Origin: Natronococcus roseus
Lineage (GTDB): Archaea; Halobacteriota; Halobacteria; Halobacteriales; Natrialbaceae
Length of the DNA stretch: 64,000 nucleotides
Direction: 5' to 3'
NCBI RefSeq assembly: GCF_043677095.1
Contig: NZ_JBHLJR010000001.1
Location: forward strand, 186,001-250,000
A program made the translations under genes and the position numbers. The notes under the pieces were generated by a model, which was given only the letters and a program-made list of their open reading frames with translations, did not search any database and was not told where the DNA came from. Shown one piece after another: positions 17,359-25,972 of the stretch; the stretch's first letter is position 1; each line of letters begins with the position of its first letter.

Positions 17359-18789
17359 TCAGTTCGCCTCTGCGTCGGGGCGATACCGCCGACTCACCGC
17401 TTTCCAGCGCCCCCGCCGGAACAGCCAGTAGTTGATCCCGCCGGGGACGTACGTCTCGAGCAGGAACGCGAGGTAGAGTCCCGCGACGCCGAGCGGGGTG
17501 ACGAGGCCGAGCGCCGCCGCGGGCAGCGCGAAGACGTACCGACCGATCAGCGAGGCCACCAGCGGCAGTCGGGTGTCCCCGGCGCCGAGCAAGGCGCCCG
17601 CGGCGGCGCCGTCGACGCCGAGCCCGATCGCGCTGACGGCGCCGACGGCGACGAACGTCGCGGCCAGCGAAATCTCGTCAGGTTCGCTCACGAACAGCCC
17701 CGCGATCGGGTCGGCAAAGGCGACGACGGCGGCGGCGATCCCGACGTAACAGACCACGGAGAGCCGGACGATCCCCTCGCCGTAGGCGCCGGCTTCCTCC
17801 TCCTCGTTCGCGCCGAGGTGCTGGCCGACGAGCGAACTCGAGGCCAGCCCCATCCCCCAGTTAACGCTGTTGATCAGGCTGCGGACCCGACGGCCGACCT
17901 CCAGGGCCGTGACGACAACCGGGCCGAACGAGGCGGCGATCCATAGCATGGGGAAGACGACGACCCCCTGTGCGAGCCGGCGGCCGATCTCGGGCGTCGA
18001 TATCTCGACGAGGTCGCGGATCACGCCGGCCTCGAGCCACGGCCCCTCGAGGGTGATCGGGACGGGACTCGGCTCCATCCCGAGCGCGCCGTAGGAGCGT
18101 CCGACCATCCCCCAGGCGAGGACGAGGGTGACGAACCCCGTCGAGAGGGTCGTACCGAGCGCCGCGCCAGCGACGCCCATGTCGAAGCCGAAGATGAACG
18201 CGGCGCTGAGCAGGATGTTGAGGACCGCGCCGCCCGCTCGAGCCATCATCTCGGTGAACGTGTCGCCGACGCCGGTGTAGGTGCGGCTGGCGATCAGGTT
18301 CAGCAGCTCGAAGACGACGGCCGGCGCGACGTAGACGAGGTAGGTGCTGCCGTGGGCCAGCGAGTCGGGGCCGGCGCCGAACAGCCCGATCAGGCGATCG
18401 GGAACGATGAGGAACGCGGCCGCGAGCGGCACCGAGATGACGATCGCGAGCAGGACGCTCTGGGTGACGACCAGCGACGCCCGCTCGTTCTCCTCGCCGC
18501 CGTAGTTTTGGGAGACGAGGCTGACGGTCCCGCCAGCCAGTCCGAGCCCGAGCATCGCGACGATCTCCCAGTAGGCCAGCGCGAAGGCGAGTCCCGCGGT
18601 GCCGGCGGTTCCGACGGCGATCCCGACCATCGCGAGGTCGGCCGTCTGCTTGGACATGATCGCGACCCCGGTGACGATCCGGGGCCAGGCCAGATCGACC
18701 GTCGGGCGCAGTCGCTCGGCGTCGATGATCCCCAGGCGCTCGAGGAGATGCGCGACGAGCGCGGCGATGGCCGCCAGCCGTCCGGTCAT
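17359..18789 (-). CDS. MATE-family multidrug/Na+ efflux transporter
   Basis: A 476-residue protein with about 12 membrane helices in two homologous halves, as in the NorM/DinF branch of MATE exporters. Recognisable parts are VSLVSQNYGGEENERASLVV and the matching SSLVGQHLGANEEEEAGAYG in the second half, plus SRTYTGVGDTFTEM. MATE proteins export cationic drugs using a Na+ or H+ gradient; the substrate here cannot be told. It is convergent with hisS and upstream of, on the same strand as, the flavoprotein at 18872 (83 bases apart). Confidence 0.9.
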   Translation of the reverse strand: MTGRLAAIAALVAHLLERLGIIDAERLRPTVDLAWPRIVTGVAIMSKQTADLAMVGIAVGTAGTAGLAFALAYWEIVAMLGLGLAGGTVSLVSQNYGGEENERASLVVTQSVLLAIVISVPLAAAFLIVPDRLIGLFGAGPDSLAHGSTYLVYVAPAVVFELLNLIASRTYTGVGDTFTEMMARAGGAVLNILLSAAFIFGFDMGVAGAALGTTLSTGFVTLVLAWGMVGRSYGALGMEPSPVPITLEGPWLEAGVIRDLVEISTPEIGRRLAQGVVVFPMLWIAASFGPVVVTALEVGRRVRSLINSVNWGMGLASSSLVGQHLGANEEEEAGAYGEGIVRLSVVCYVGIAAAVVAFADPIAGLFVSEPDEISLAATFVAVGAVSAIGLGVDGAAAGALLGAGDTRLPLVASLIGRYVFALPAAALGLVTPLGVAGLYLAFLLETYVPGGINYWLFRRGRWKAVSRRYRPDAEAN

Positions 18790-18871
18790 CGCTCGAGTGT
18801 TTCGCGACGAGGGTCTTCGGTTCGTCGCCTTCGGCTCCGGGAAGACACGTCCGAGCGACGCCTCGAGGGAG

Positions 18872-19963
18872 TCACGGCCGCAGTCTCGAGAGCATCGCCT
18901 TCAGATGGGTCGGCGAGATCAGCGACGTCGGGCGATCCATGTGGACGCCGATCTCGCCCGACAGCGCGCTTAGTCCGACGCGCTGGATCGGCTCGGGCAG
19001 CGAGTACGCACGGCGGAGCCAGTGGCCGAGCTGCTGGTCCCGTTCCAGATCCTCGCGCCAGGCGTGTTCGTAGGCCGCGAGGCTGGTCGGACGCTCGGGG
19101 TCGATCTCGCGAGCGGCGTGGTCGGCAGCGGTCGTCCCGTAGAGGATCCCACCGCCGGTGAACGGCTTGGTCTGGGCCGCAGCGTCGCCGATCAGGAAGC
19201 CTCGACGGCTCGTCACCCGATCCGCGGGGCCGATCGGGATCGCCCCCGAACACCGGTGGGCGACGTCGATCTCGTAGCCGTCGATCAGCTCCTCGAAGTG
19301 TTTGGTGACCTCGACGCCCGGCGGGGCCGCGAGGCCGTACTCGACGCCGGCCTCGCCGCGGGGGATCCGCCAGGCGAAGAAGGTCGGCGGCGTGAGGTGG
19401 ACGTCGACGAAGTCCTCGGAGTCGTCCTCCTCGGAGAACGCCAGCACGCCGTGGAGCAGCTCGTCGGGTTCGGGGAGTCCGAGTTCCTGTCGAACCCGCG
19501 AGCGCGGGCCGTCACAGCCCGCGACCATCTTCGCCTCGTGGGTGACGGGACCGTCGGGACCGCTCGCGACGACCTCGACGCGGTCGCGGTGTTCGGTGAC
19601 GCTCGTGACGGAGTGGTTCTCCCGAACGTCGGCGCCGGCCTCGCGAGCGAGGTCGGCGAGGTGGCGATCCAGCCCGACGCGGTCGATGACGTTCGAGGCG
19701 ACCTCGCGCTTGTAGAAGGGGTAGGCGTCGCTGCGGGGGCCGCCGACGTGAAAGCGCGCGCCGTGGATCTCGTTCTGGAGGAGTTCCTCGCGGGCGCCCT
19801 CGCCCGTGACGCTCCAGATATCCGTACTGACGTGGCCCGAACAGGCCAGCGGCGTGCCGATCGTCCCCTGCTCTACGGCGAGGACGTCGTGGCCGCGCTC
19901 GGCGGCTTGCCGGGCAAAGCGCGCGCCAGCGGGGCCGACGCCGACGACGACGAAATCGTACAT
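18872..19963 (-). CDS. Geranylgeranyl-reductase-family flavoprotein
   Basis: A 363-residue FAD-dependent oxidoreductase. The N-terminal Rossmann motif VVGVGPAGARFARQAA binds FAD, a second FAD contact is CDGPRSRVRQELGL, and GFLIGDAAAQTKPFTGGGI is the typical third motif with the conserved Asp. In archaea this family reduces the double bonds of geranylgeranyl chains of ether lipids (digeranylgeranylglycerophospholipid reductase), and other paralogues exist. Which paralogue this is cannot be decided. It is encoded just upstream of a MATE gene on the same strand. Confidence 0.85.
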   Translation of the reverse strand: MYDFVVVGVGPAGARFARQAAERGHDVLAVEQGTIGTPLACSGHVSTDIWSVTGEGAREELLQNEIHGARFHVGGPRSDAYPFYKREVASNVIDRVGLDRHLADLAREAGADVRENHSVTSVTEHRDRVEVVASGPDGPVTHEAKMVAGCDGPRSRVRQELGLPEPDELLHGVLAFSEEDDSEDFVDVHLTPPTFFAWRIPRGEAGVEYGLAAPPGVEVTKHFEELIDGYEIDVAHRCSGAIPIGPADRVTSRRGFLIGDAAAQTKPFTGGGILYGTTAADHAAREIDPERPTSLAAYEHAWREDLERDQQLGHWLRRAYSLPEPIQRVGLSALSGEIGVHMDRPTSLISPTHLKAMLSRLRP

Positions 19964-20060
19964 ATTCCGTACGTCTCACTCGGACGGTAAGAAGCTCTCG
20001 AGTATCGCCCGCCGAGCGTCGACGGTCATCGCGTCCGTGTCACTGGTTCCCGGTGAGAAG

Positions 20061-20070
20061 ATTATAACTT
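20061..20070 (+). promoter_or_regulatory. TATA-like box before the gene at 20092
   Basis: ATTATAACTT lies 22-31 bases before the ATG and stands out in GC-rich DNA. Confidence 0.55.
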
Positions 20071-20091
20071 GTCCGACAACACCTCACACGT

Positions 20092-20469
20092 ATGCAGACC
20101 GGGAACGCAGTCGACGAACGAATGCTCGACCGCGAGCGACAGCTGCTCGCCGTCCTCGTCCTCGGTCCGCTCTTGCTCGCACAGGTCGTCCTGCTGTACG
20201 CAGGGTTCGGTGATCGCGGCGTTGCCGGACTCGGTCCCGGCCTGATCGGGCTCTACGCCTGCGGGGCAGTCGCCCTCGCCGTCCTCGTCGACGGCCAGCG
20301 CACGCTCGAGTTCCAGCTTCTGCTTTCGGGTGGACTGGCCGTCCTCACTGGAACCGCCGCAGCTCTGGTCCCGGCGACGACGTACACCGTCGGGGCGATC
20401 GGCTTCGCCGCGACAACGCTGTACTACGGCTGGCGCTGGTGGGCTCGAGAGGGTTCGGTTCGACGGTAG
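20092..20469 (+). CDS. Small four-helix membrane protein, unknown
   Basis: A 125-residue hypothetical protein with about four hydrophobic segments (roughly residues 16-36, 42-62, 70-90 and 95-115) and a charged N-terminus (MQTGNAVDERMLDRERQ). The end WRWWAREGSVRR is basic and probably cytoplasmic. No motif was recognised. A good TATA-like box at the right distance supports both the gene and its start. It stands alone between divergent and convergent neighbours. Confidence 0.7.
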   Translation: MQTGNAVDERMLDRERQLLAVLVLGPLLLAQVVLLYAGFGDRGVAGLGPGLIGLYACGAVALAVLVDGQRTLEFQLLLSGGLAVLTGTAAALVPATTYTVGAIGFAATTLYYGWRWWAREGSVRR

Positions 20470-20582
20470 TCGAAGCGAATCCGTCCCCTGGGTTGGGGTC
20501 CGGGAGGAAAGAACACACTCTCGAGTTCCGGCCCAGGGTGGTACTGCTTGGTTATGGTGAGCGGACGTCTCGATAGCGAACC

Positions 20583-20990
20583 TTACTTCCAGCTGTCGAT
20601 TTTACGGGCGCTGAGTATATGTCCCATCACGTATACGAACACGGAGACGATCGCGCCGATTCCGAAGCTGGCCACGACCGCGGTCGAAACATCGAACTGA
20701 AACGCGATCACCGCTGCGACGAGTGCGGCCACCGCAGTCGTCGCGATCCGTCCAGCGCCACCGATCTCTCGGAACCAGTTACCTGCCCGTAGACCGACCG
20801 CCGAGTTAGCCAGCGGTCCGAGGGAGCCGAGTCCCGTTAGAAAACCGACAGTCACCCATCCCCAATGAATGGAACCTGTCCCGATCAGGTGCCGCGACAG
20901 CACTACCAGTGCCAGAACTACGACGAATACGTCCGCCCACGTCGGCGCACGTTCCGGATACCACCGGTCCAGAACCATTGGATCAGGCAT
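20583..20990 (-). CDS. Small membrane protein, unknown
   Basis: A 135-residue hypothetical protein starting MPDPMVLDRWYPERAP, with four predicted helices (about 15-33, 38-56, 75-95 and 100-122). The frame is open to 21095, but the upstream part is rich in Thr/Pro and overlaps AT-rich promoter-like DNA, so the inner ATG was chosen; the ATG four codons later (20978) is also possible. There is no motif. Codon use is less GC-extreme than neighbours, which could mean relatively recent arrival. Confidence 0.6.
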   Translation of the reverse strand: MPDPMVLDRWYPERAPTWADVFVVVLALVVLSRHLIGTGSIHWGWVTVGFLTGLGSLGPLANSAVGLRAGNWFREIGGAGRIATTAVAALVAAVIAFQFDVSTAVVASFGIGAIVSVFVYVMGHILSARKIDSWK

Positions 20991-21104
20991 ATCTAGATTT
21001 GGAGATAAGCATTGGGGCACAGTATCGGTATCCGTAGTTGGGAGCACGGGTTCGGTATTCGGAGTAGGTGGTGAAACTCGTGTTACGTACAGCAACCTCT
21101 TTTA

Positions 21105-21206
21105 CCGGGGGCATCGGCTGGCGTCTGCGACGCCAGCCTCAACCCCCGGCAAAACCCGTTGATGCCAAAAGGCCGCCGTCGCGGGGTTTCATCCCGCTCC
21201 GGCGGT
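21105..21206. other. Two strong hairpins in a 310-bp gene-free stretch
   Basis: Hairpin one (21105-21149) has an outer 7-bp stem CCGGGGG/CCCCCGG, a symmetric 4/4 internal loop and an inner perfect 10-bp stem GGCTGGCGTC/GACGCCAGCC with a 3-base loop. Hairpin two (21172-21206) has CCGCC/GGCGG outside and GCGGG/CCCGC inside. They lie between two genes on the minus strand (20990 and 21301). They could be a structured small RNA, a transcription barrier, or ends of a lost transposon. The rest of 20991-21300 shows nothing recognisable. Confidence 0.55.
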
Positions 21207-21300
21207 GAACCGCTCGCTTCGCTCGCGGATGCTCGGCATTTTCCGCAGTGTTCCATTCGCACGCTCTACGTAACGAACCGATGGTTCGACCGATTCGCGT

Positions 21301-21783
21301 CTACGCTCGAGGATCGACGTCCGGTCCCGGATACTCGCCGCCGACGGTCGCCTCGTAGAGGCTCTCGGGGTCGAACAGTCGGGCGAACGCGTCGGGCGGG
21401 CGGACGCTGACCGAGACGCGGGGCTGGAGCGAGAGCCCCGCCTGCGCGGAGTTCAGCCGTTCGTCGTACGAAAGGAGGTGTGCTGCCTGCCCCTGGTAGG
21501 CCGAGGCGAGCGCCGGATGGTCGTCCTCGGGCTGGTCGACCGCGACGCGGTCGGCCTCGAGTCGTTCGCGGTGGTCGGCCGCGAGTTCCGGGTCGGCCAG
21601 CGAGGCGACCAGCCGTTCGGTCTCGGCGAGCAGTTCGTCGCTTGCGACCAGCTCGAGCCAGGAGTGGCGACGAACGTGATCGAGCGCCTCGCGGGCCTCG
21701 CCGCCGACGAGCAGGTCGGCCGCGAGCACCGCCGGATCGGCGACCACTCGAGTTGGGTCTGGTTCGTCGCGACGCTCACTCAT
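21301..21783 (-). CDS. PIN-like domain protein (DUF7384-like)
   Basis: A 160-residue soluble protein. The start of the fold, RVVADPAVLAADLLVGGEAR, resembles the first strand and acidic residue of PIN nucleases, and later acidic positions (EDDHPALASAYQGQAAHLLSYDERL) fit the rest of the fold; from memory it matches the haloarchaeal DUF7384 group. Its start overlaps the end of the 35-residue gene at 21776 by eight bases, so they are coupled. Whether it is an active nuclease or part of a toxin-antitoxin-like pair is open. Confidence 0.7.
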   Translation of the reverse strand: MSERRDEPDPTRVVADPAVLAADLLVGGEAREALDHVRRHSWLELVASDELLAETERLVASLADPELAADHRERLEADRVAVDQPEDDHPALASAYQGQAAHLLSYDERLNSAQAGLSLQPRVSVSVRPPDAFARLFDPESLYEATVGGEYPGPDVDPRA

Positions 21784-21883
21784 CGTCGTCCTCGGTTCCC
21801 GCCTCGTACGTTGCTCGGACGTCCTCGAGTGCGATCCCGTACTCGCTCGCGCGGTCGAACAGGTCTTCCCAGCTGTCGGTCAT
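21776..21883 (-). CDS. 35-residue acidic protein coupled to the PIN-like gene
   Basis: A very small protein, MTDSWEDLFDRASEYGIALE and onward to a C-terminal EDDDE. It is helical and acidic. Similar short proteins starting MTDSWEDLFDRA are known to me from haloarchaea. Its last eight bases overlap the start of the downstream PIN-like gene, a coupling arrangement that suggests the two products work together. It could be an antidote-like or adaptor peptide, but nothing proves that. Too short for most gene callers. Confidence 0.65.
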   Translation of the reverse strand: MTDSWEDLFDRASEYGIALEDVRATYEAGTEDDDE

Positions 21884-21954
21884 CGGTAGAGGGTTCGAGT
21901 TCGGGAACAAAAAGCCCGTTCGCCCGCGTCGACTCGACGGCGTCTCGAGCCGGC

Positions 21955-23058
21955 TCACGCCCGTCTCGAGAGCAGCCAGAAGACGACGGCGCCGAGCACG
22001 AACGCGACGCCGACGTTGACCGCGAGGCCGACGACGCCGACGCCGACGACCAGCGCGAGCGCTCGCCCGTCGTCGACGGGGGCGAACGCGGCCCGCCCGA
22101 GCTCGATCGCGACGACGACCAACAGAACGCCAAGGAGGGCGAGCGGGAAGGCGGCGAGCAGGGCGCCGGCGGCGACCAGCGCGAGCGCGAGGTAGCCGAT
22201 CCCGAGCAGGACGTTCGCTCCGGCGGTTCGGGCGCCGAAGGCGTACTTGCCCGCGAGCCCGCCGCTGCCGTGACACATCGGCACGCCGCCGATCGGGACC
22301 GCCGCGAGGCAGGTGACGCCCATACTTTGAGAAAGATCGTCGGCCCGGACGTCCCGATCGTAGAGGTCGCCACAGAGCAGGGCGGTCGCGATGGCCGCGT
22401 TGCCGATCGTCATTCCCAGCTGGGCGATGGTGGCCTCGAGCGCCCCCGTCGTAAGCGACGGCCCGCCGGCGGGGAAGAGCGCGGGCTCGGGCACCCGGGG
22501 TGTCGGGACGCCCGCGGTCGCGACGGCCGCGACGGCGCCGAGCAGCAGAACGACGAGAACACTGGTCTGACGGTAGCCGACGACGGCGAGGACGGCGACG
22601 ACGGCGAGTCCGGCCGCCGCGATGGGGAGGCTCTCGAGGGAGAGCCCGACCGCGGACTCGAGCAACAGCAGGGCGACCGCGAACTGTACACCCCGGATGA
22701 CGGGCTCGCCGACGACCCGCTGGAGGTGGCCGACGAGTCCGAGCCGACCGACGACGAGCAGGACGATCCCGGCGAGCAGCCCGGCTGCGGCGAGTTCGGG
22801 ATACGAGAGGGAGCCGACGATCGCCAGCCCGATCAGGGCCTTCATCGGCTCGACCGAGAGGGGCATCCCGTAGTACAGCCCCCAGACGATCTGGAAGACG
22901 CCGAAGCCGACGAGAACGTGGGGCAAGGAGACGGACGTCGTCGCGGCCAGCGCCACGACGAGCGGAAGGACCGTAACCGAATCTCCTAGCGCACCCGTCA
23001 GCTCGGACGTCGAGAACTCGAGGTCTCGGCTGGTCTTCGAACCGATCGAGTACGCCAT
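21955..23058 (-). CDS. MOT1-family molybdate/sulfate transporter
   Basis: A 367-residue membrane protein with 10-11 helices. SELTGALGDSVTVLPLVVAL at the N-terminus, MPLSVEPMKALIGLAI and VPIGGVPMCHGSGGLAGKYA are marks of the MFS_MOT1 family, related to SulP but lacking the STAS domain. The family imports molybdate with high affinity in plants and algae. A molybdate role fits the moaE gene elsewhere in the window, but sulfate cannot be excluded. It is upstream, on the same strand, of the 35-residue gene and the PIN-like gene, at 71 bases. Confidence 0.85.
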   Translation of the reverse strand: MAYSIGSKTSRDLEFSTSELTGALGDSVTVLPLVVALAATTSVSLPHVLVGFGVFQIVWGLYYGMPLSVEPMKALIGLAIVGSLSYPELAAAGLLAGIVLLVVGRLGLVGHLQRVVGEPVIRGVQFAVALLLLESAVGLSLESLPIAAAGLAVVAVLAVVGYRQTSVLVVLLLGAVAAVATAGVPTPRVPEPALFPAGGPSLTTGALEATIAQLGMTIGNAAIATALLCGDLYDRDVRADDLSQSMGVTCLAAVPIGGVPMCHGSGGLAGKYAFGARTAGANVLLGIGYLALALVAAGALLAAFPLALLGVLLVVVAIELGRAAFAPVDDGRALALVVGVGVVGLAVNVGVAFVLGAVVFWLLSRRA

Positions 23059-23143
23059 CTACCCGCCATTTGGCGGGGGAGAACTTGACGCTTTTCAGTA
23101 ACCTCGTACGATTCATTCGTCCGGACTCAAGAACCAAACCTGG

Positions 23144-24007
23144 TTACGTCTCGAGGGTTCGCTCGAGGATCGACTCGAGATCGGTTTTCGCGTCGGCTTC
23201 GAGTTCGTGAAGCGGCCGCCGAGGGCGGCCGACCGACTGTCCCCGCATCGCGAGGGCGGCTTTGACGCCGGGGACGCCGAACCGCGAGGTGACGGCGTGA
23301 TTGAGTTCGACGATCGCGGCGTTTCGCTCGCGGGCTGCCTCCGTTCGATCCTCGCGGTCGAGCCGGTAGATCTCGCTCGCGAGTTCGGGAACGACGTTGG
23401 CGACCGCGAGCACGCCGCCGTCGGCGCCCGCCGCGAGCCCGGCCGCGTAGACGCTCCCGCTGCCGACGAAAACGGAGAAGGCGTCGTCGGTGTGATCGAG
23501 CAGCCGCTGGATCGACTCGAGACTCCCGCTCGAGTCCTTGATCCCGGCGACGTTCTCGTGGGTCGCGAGCTCCGCGACCGTCTCGGGGGCGAGCGCCCGG
23601 CCGGTGAACTTGGGGACGCTGTAGAGGTAGACCGGGACCGGCGAGGCGCTCGCGACCTCCTCGTAGTACGCGACGAGGGCCGCGTCGTCGGTCCCGTAGA
23701 AGGAGGGCGTGACCACGAGCGCGGCGTCGGCGCCGGCGTCGGCCGCGCGCTCGGTCGTCTCGAGGGTCGGCTCGAGTCCCTCTCGGCCGGTGCCCGCAAG
23801 CACCGGGAGGTCGGTCGCCTCGCCGACCGTCTCGACGACCGCGACGCGCTCGTCGGTCGTCAGTGCCGGCCCCTCGCCGGTCGAGCCACAAGGAACCAGG
23901 AAGTCGACGCCGGAGCGCTCGAGCCACTCGGCGAGCGCCCGCAGTCGCTCGTGGTCGACTGCGCCGTCGGCGAACGGAGTGACGAGGGGAACGCCGGTGC
24001 CGTGCAT
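23144..24007 (-). CDS. dapA: Dihydrodipicolinate synthase family aldolase
   Basis: A 287-residue TIM-barrel, class I aldolase. The substrate loop GSTGEGPALTTDERVAVVE, the Tyr in VPVYLYSVPKFTGRAL and the Schiff-base Lys in VAGIKDSSGSLES are present. The family condenses pyruvate with an aldehyde: in lysine synthesis (DapA) or in sugar-acid breakdown (KDG aldolase). The ORF could start nine codons upstream (24034), but MHGTGVPLVTPF is the family start. No other lysine gene is adjacent, so the exact substrate is uncertain. It is divergent from the acetyltransferase at 24147. Confidence 0.85.
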   Translation of the reverse strand: MHGTGVPLVTPFADGAVDHERLRALAEWLERSGVDFLVPCGSTGEGPALTTDERVAVVETVGEATDLPVLAGTGREGLEPTLETTERAADAGADAALVVTPSFYGTDDAALVAYYEEVASASPVPVYLYSVPKFTGRALAPETVAELATHENVAGIKDSSGSLESIQRLLDHTDDAFSVFVGSGSVYAAGLAAGADGGVLAVANVVPELASEIYRLDREDRTEAARERNAAIVELNHAVTSRFGVPGVKAALAMRGQSVGRPRRPLHELEADAKTDLESILERTLET

Positions 24008-24146
24008 GGACCGGGGTACGACCGTCGGCCACATGGAACGTGGGGTTCGGGCAGCGTTCGCTGCGGGCGGACAGAGAGCGCTCGAGGAATGGGTGGGCGT
24101 GACACACCGCCCAAGCTACTTTGGGTGGCGACGACGAGCCGAGAGT

Positions 24147-24677
24147 ATGGAACTGCGCCGCCTCGAGCCGGGAACGGCGGACGCTCGAGCGATCACCCGC
24201 GTCAACGCGCTGGCCTTCCGCGAGGCCTACGACGAGTTGCTCCCCGAGGAGGTGCTCGCGGGGTTCGGCGCCGCCCCGTCCGACGGGCAGCTCCGCGAGT
24301 ATGCCGACCGCCTGCGCGAGGATCGTAGGGGCATCTTCCTGGCGGAACTCGAGGGAGAGGTTCGAGGCTACGGCTACGTCCGGTGGGGCGAAGGGACGAA
24401 GGCGTTCGTCGGCCCGGACGAAGCGGGCCTCAAGGAGCTGTACGTCGAGCCCGACTACTGGGGCGAGGGGGTCGGAACGGCGCTGCTCGAGCGGTGTCTC
24501 GAGGCCCTGCCGAACGAAGTCGAGCGGTTGCGCCTCGAGACGCTGGCCGGAAACGACGTCGGACGACGGTTCTACGAGGCTAGGGGATTCGAGCGAACCG
24601 GACGTTCGGAGTTCGAGATCGCCGGCGAGGCGTACCCGACGGCGATCTACACGCTCGAGATGGCACCGGAGCGCTGA
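24147..24677 (+). CDS. GNAT-family N-acetyltransferase
   Basis: A 176-residue protein of the GNAT superfamily. The acetyl-CoA-binding motif A is in LYVEPDYWGEGVGTALLERC (about 98-117), followed by LETLAGNDVGRRFYEARGFE, the standard motif B. It transfers an acetyl group from acetyl-CoA to an amine; the substrate is unknown. The ATG at 24147 gives the usual length. It is convergent with ubaA at 19 bases. Confidence 0.88.
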   Translation: MELRRLEPGTADARAITRVNALAFREAYDELLPEEVLAGFGAAPSDGQLREYADRLREDRRGIFLAELEGEVRGYGYVRWGEGTKAFVGPDEAGLKELYVEPDYWGEGVGTALLERCLEALPNEVERLRLETLAGNDVGRRFYEARGFERTGRSEFEIAGEAYPTAIYTLEMAPER

Positions 24678-24695
24678 AAGCGACGGACGGGAGCG

Positions 24696-25559
24696 TTAGT
24701 CGGCCGAAATCGAACAGCTCCCCTCGTAGGCGACGTCCTCGACGGATTCGATCTCGGGCTCGTCGCCACAGACCGGACACTCCGGGTTCTGGAGGACGTC
24801 GACGGTGTCGAAGGTCATCCCCATCGCGTCGTACATCAGGAGCCGTCCCTCGAGCAGGTCGCCCTTGCCGAGGAGGTACTTGACGACCTCGGTGGCCTGG
24901 ATGCAGCCGACGGTGCCCGGCAGCACGCCGAGCACGCCGGTCGTCGCGCAGTCGGGAACGGTTCCCGGTTCGGGCGCTTCGGGGAAGATACAGCGGTAAC
25001 ACGGCGGATCGTCGGCCGTCTCACCCTCCGAGTCGGCTCCGTTCCCGTTCCGGTCGTTCGTAAACATCGTCACTTGCCCCTCGAAGCGATAGATCGCACC
25101 GTGAGAGAGCGGCGTTCCCGTCAGCACGCAGTGGTCGTTGAGCAGGTAGCGGGTGCCGAAGTTGTCGCTGGCGTCTAAGACGACGTCGTACTCGCCGACG
25201 AGATCGTCGACGTTCGCCGCCGACAGCCGCGTCTCGTAGGTGTCAACGTCGACGTCCGGATTGAGTGCCGCGACGTAGTCGGCCGCGCTGTCGACCTTCG
25301 GACGGCCGACGTCGTCGTCGCCGTGGACGATCTGGCGCTGCAGGTTCGAGCGCTCGACGACGTCGTCGTCGACGATCCCCAGTCGTCCGATCCCCGCGGC
25401 CGCGAGGTACTGGATCGCCGGCGACCCCAGCCCGCCGGCGCCGACGACGAGGACGCTGCCCTCGAGCAGGCGCTGCTGGCCCTCGGGGCCGATCTCGTCC
25501 ATGATGACGTGTCTCGAGTAGCGATCGAGCTGCGTCGCGTCGAGGCGGAGTTCGCTCAT
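24696..25559 (-). CDS. ubaA: E1-like ubiquitin-like protein (SAMP) activating enzyme
   Basis: A 287-residue HesA/MoeB/ThiF enzyme. It starts with the conserved RYSRHVIMDEIG; the nucleotide-binding loop is VVGAGGLGSPAIQYLAAAG and the ATP contact is DNFGTRYLLND. The catalytic Cys is in VPDCATTGVLGVLPG, and zinc is held by CYRC and CPVC. In haloarchaea UbaA adenylates the SAMP proteins for both protein conjugation and sulfur transfer to tRNA and molybdopterin, so it links functionally to moaE in this window. A short Asn/Gly/Glu-rich insertion precedes the first Cys pair. Confidence 0.92.
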   Translation of the reverse strand: MSELRLDATQLDRYSRHVIMDEIGPEGQQRLLEGSVLVVGAGGLGSPAIQYLAAAGIGRLGIVDDDVVERSNLQRQIVHGDDDVGRPKVDSAADYVAALNPDVDVDTYETRLSAANVDDLVGEYDVVLDASDNFGTRYLLNDHCVLTGTPLSHGAIYRFEGQVTMFTNDRNGNGADSEGETADDPPCYRCIFPEAPEPGTVPDCATTGVLGVLPGTVGCIQATEVVKYLLGKGDLLEGRLLMYDAMGMTFDTVDVLQNPECPVCGDEPEIESVEDVAYEGSCSISAD

Positions 25560-25654
25560 ACCCGATCTTCGTGCGAGACCGAGAAAAGTCCGCGGGTCAG
25601 CCGAGTGGATCGATCCGGTCGCGGGATCCGGCAGATTACTGTGTGAACCGCGGT

Positions 25655-25663
25655 CTTTAATAT
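25655..25663 (+). promoter_or_regulatory. TATA-like box before the zinc-finger gene
   Basis: CTTTAATAT lies 23-31 bases before the ATG at 25686, supporting that start rather than the in-frame ATG at 25665. Confidence 0.55.
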
Positions 25664-25685
25664 CATGGTTCCCGTTGTCACGGGT

Positions 25686-25871
25686 ATGGCAACCTCACCC
25701 AATGATGCCGGTGACGATGTCTTCGATGAATTCCTTTCGGACCGCGGTCACACGGTAGAACGAGTGGGGTGGGAGCAGGAGTATAACAAGAAGCAGTGTC
25801 CGGACTGCGGCGGGCTTCACGAGCAGTCGGCCAGTAGCTGTACCGTCTGCGGGTGGACGCCGACCCCGTAG
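25686..25871 (+). CDS. HVO_0416-like small zinc-finger protein
   Basis: A 61-residue protein starting MATSPNDAGDDVFDEFLSDR with two zinc knuckles, CPDC and CTVC, spaced by 15 residues. It matches from memory the HVO_0416 family of haloarchaeal one-domain zinc-finger proteins. An ATG seven codons upstream exists, but the TATA-like box favours the inner start. Very small zinc-finger proteins of haloarchaea often affect growth or biofilm traits, but no specific role is known to me for this one. It lies about 100 bases upstream of a helicase gene on the same strand. Confidence 0.8.
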   Translation: MATSPNDAGDDVFDEFLSDRGHTVERVGWEQEYNKKQCPDCGGLHEQSASSCTVCGWTPTP

Positions 25872-25940
25872 TCGGCGGACGCGAGGACCGGGACCGACGG
25901 TATTCGGTCCAACAGCGGTTTTCCGGCCGTAACCCACGTC

Positions 25941-25950
25941 ACTTATGGGT
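25941..25950 (+). promoter_or_regulatory. TATA-like box before the helicase gene
   Basis: ACTTATGGGT lies 23-32 bases before the ATG at 25973. This suggests that the helicase and the M24-like gene have their own promoter. Confidence 0.45.
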
Positions 25951-25972
25951 ATTGCGACCCTGAACAGCTACA

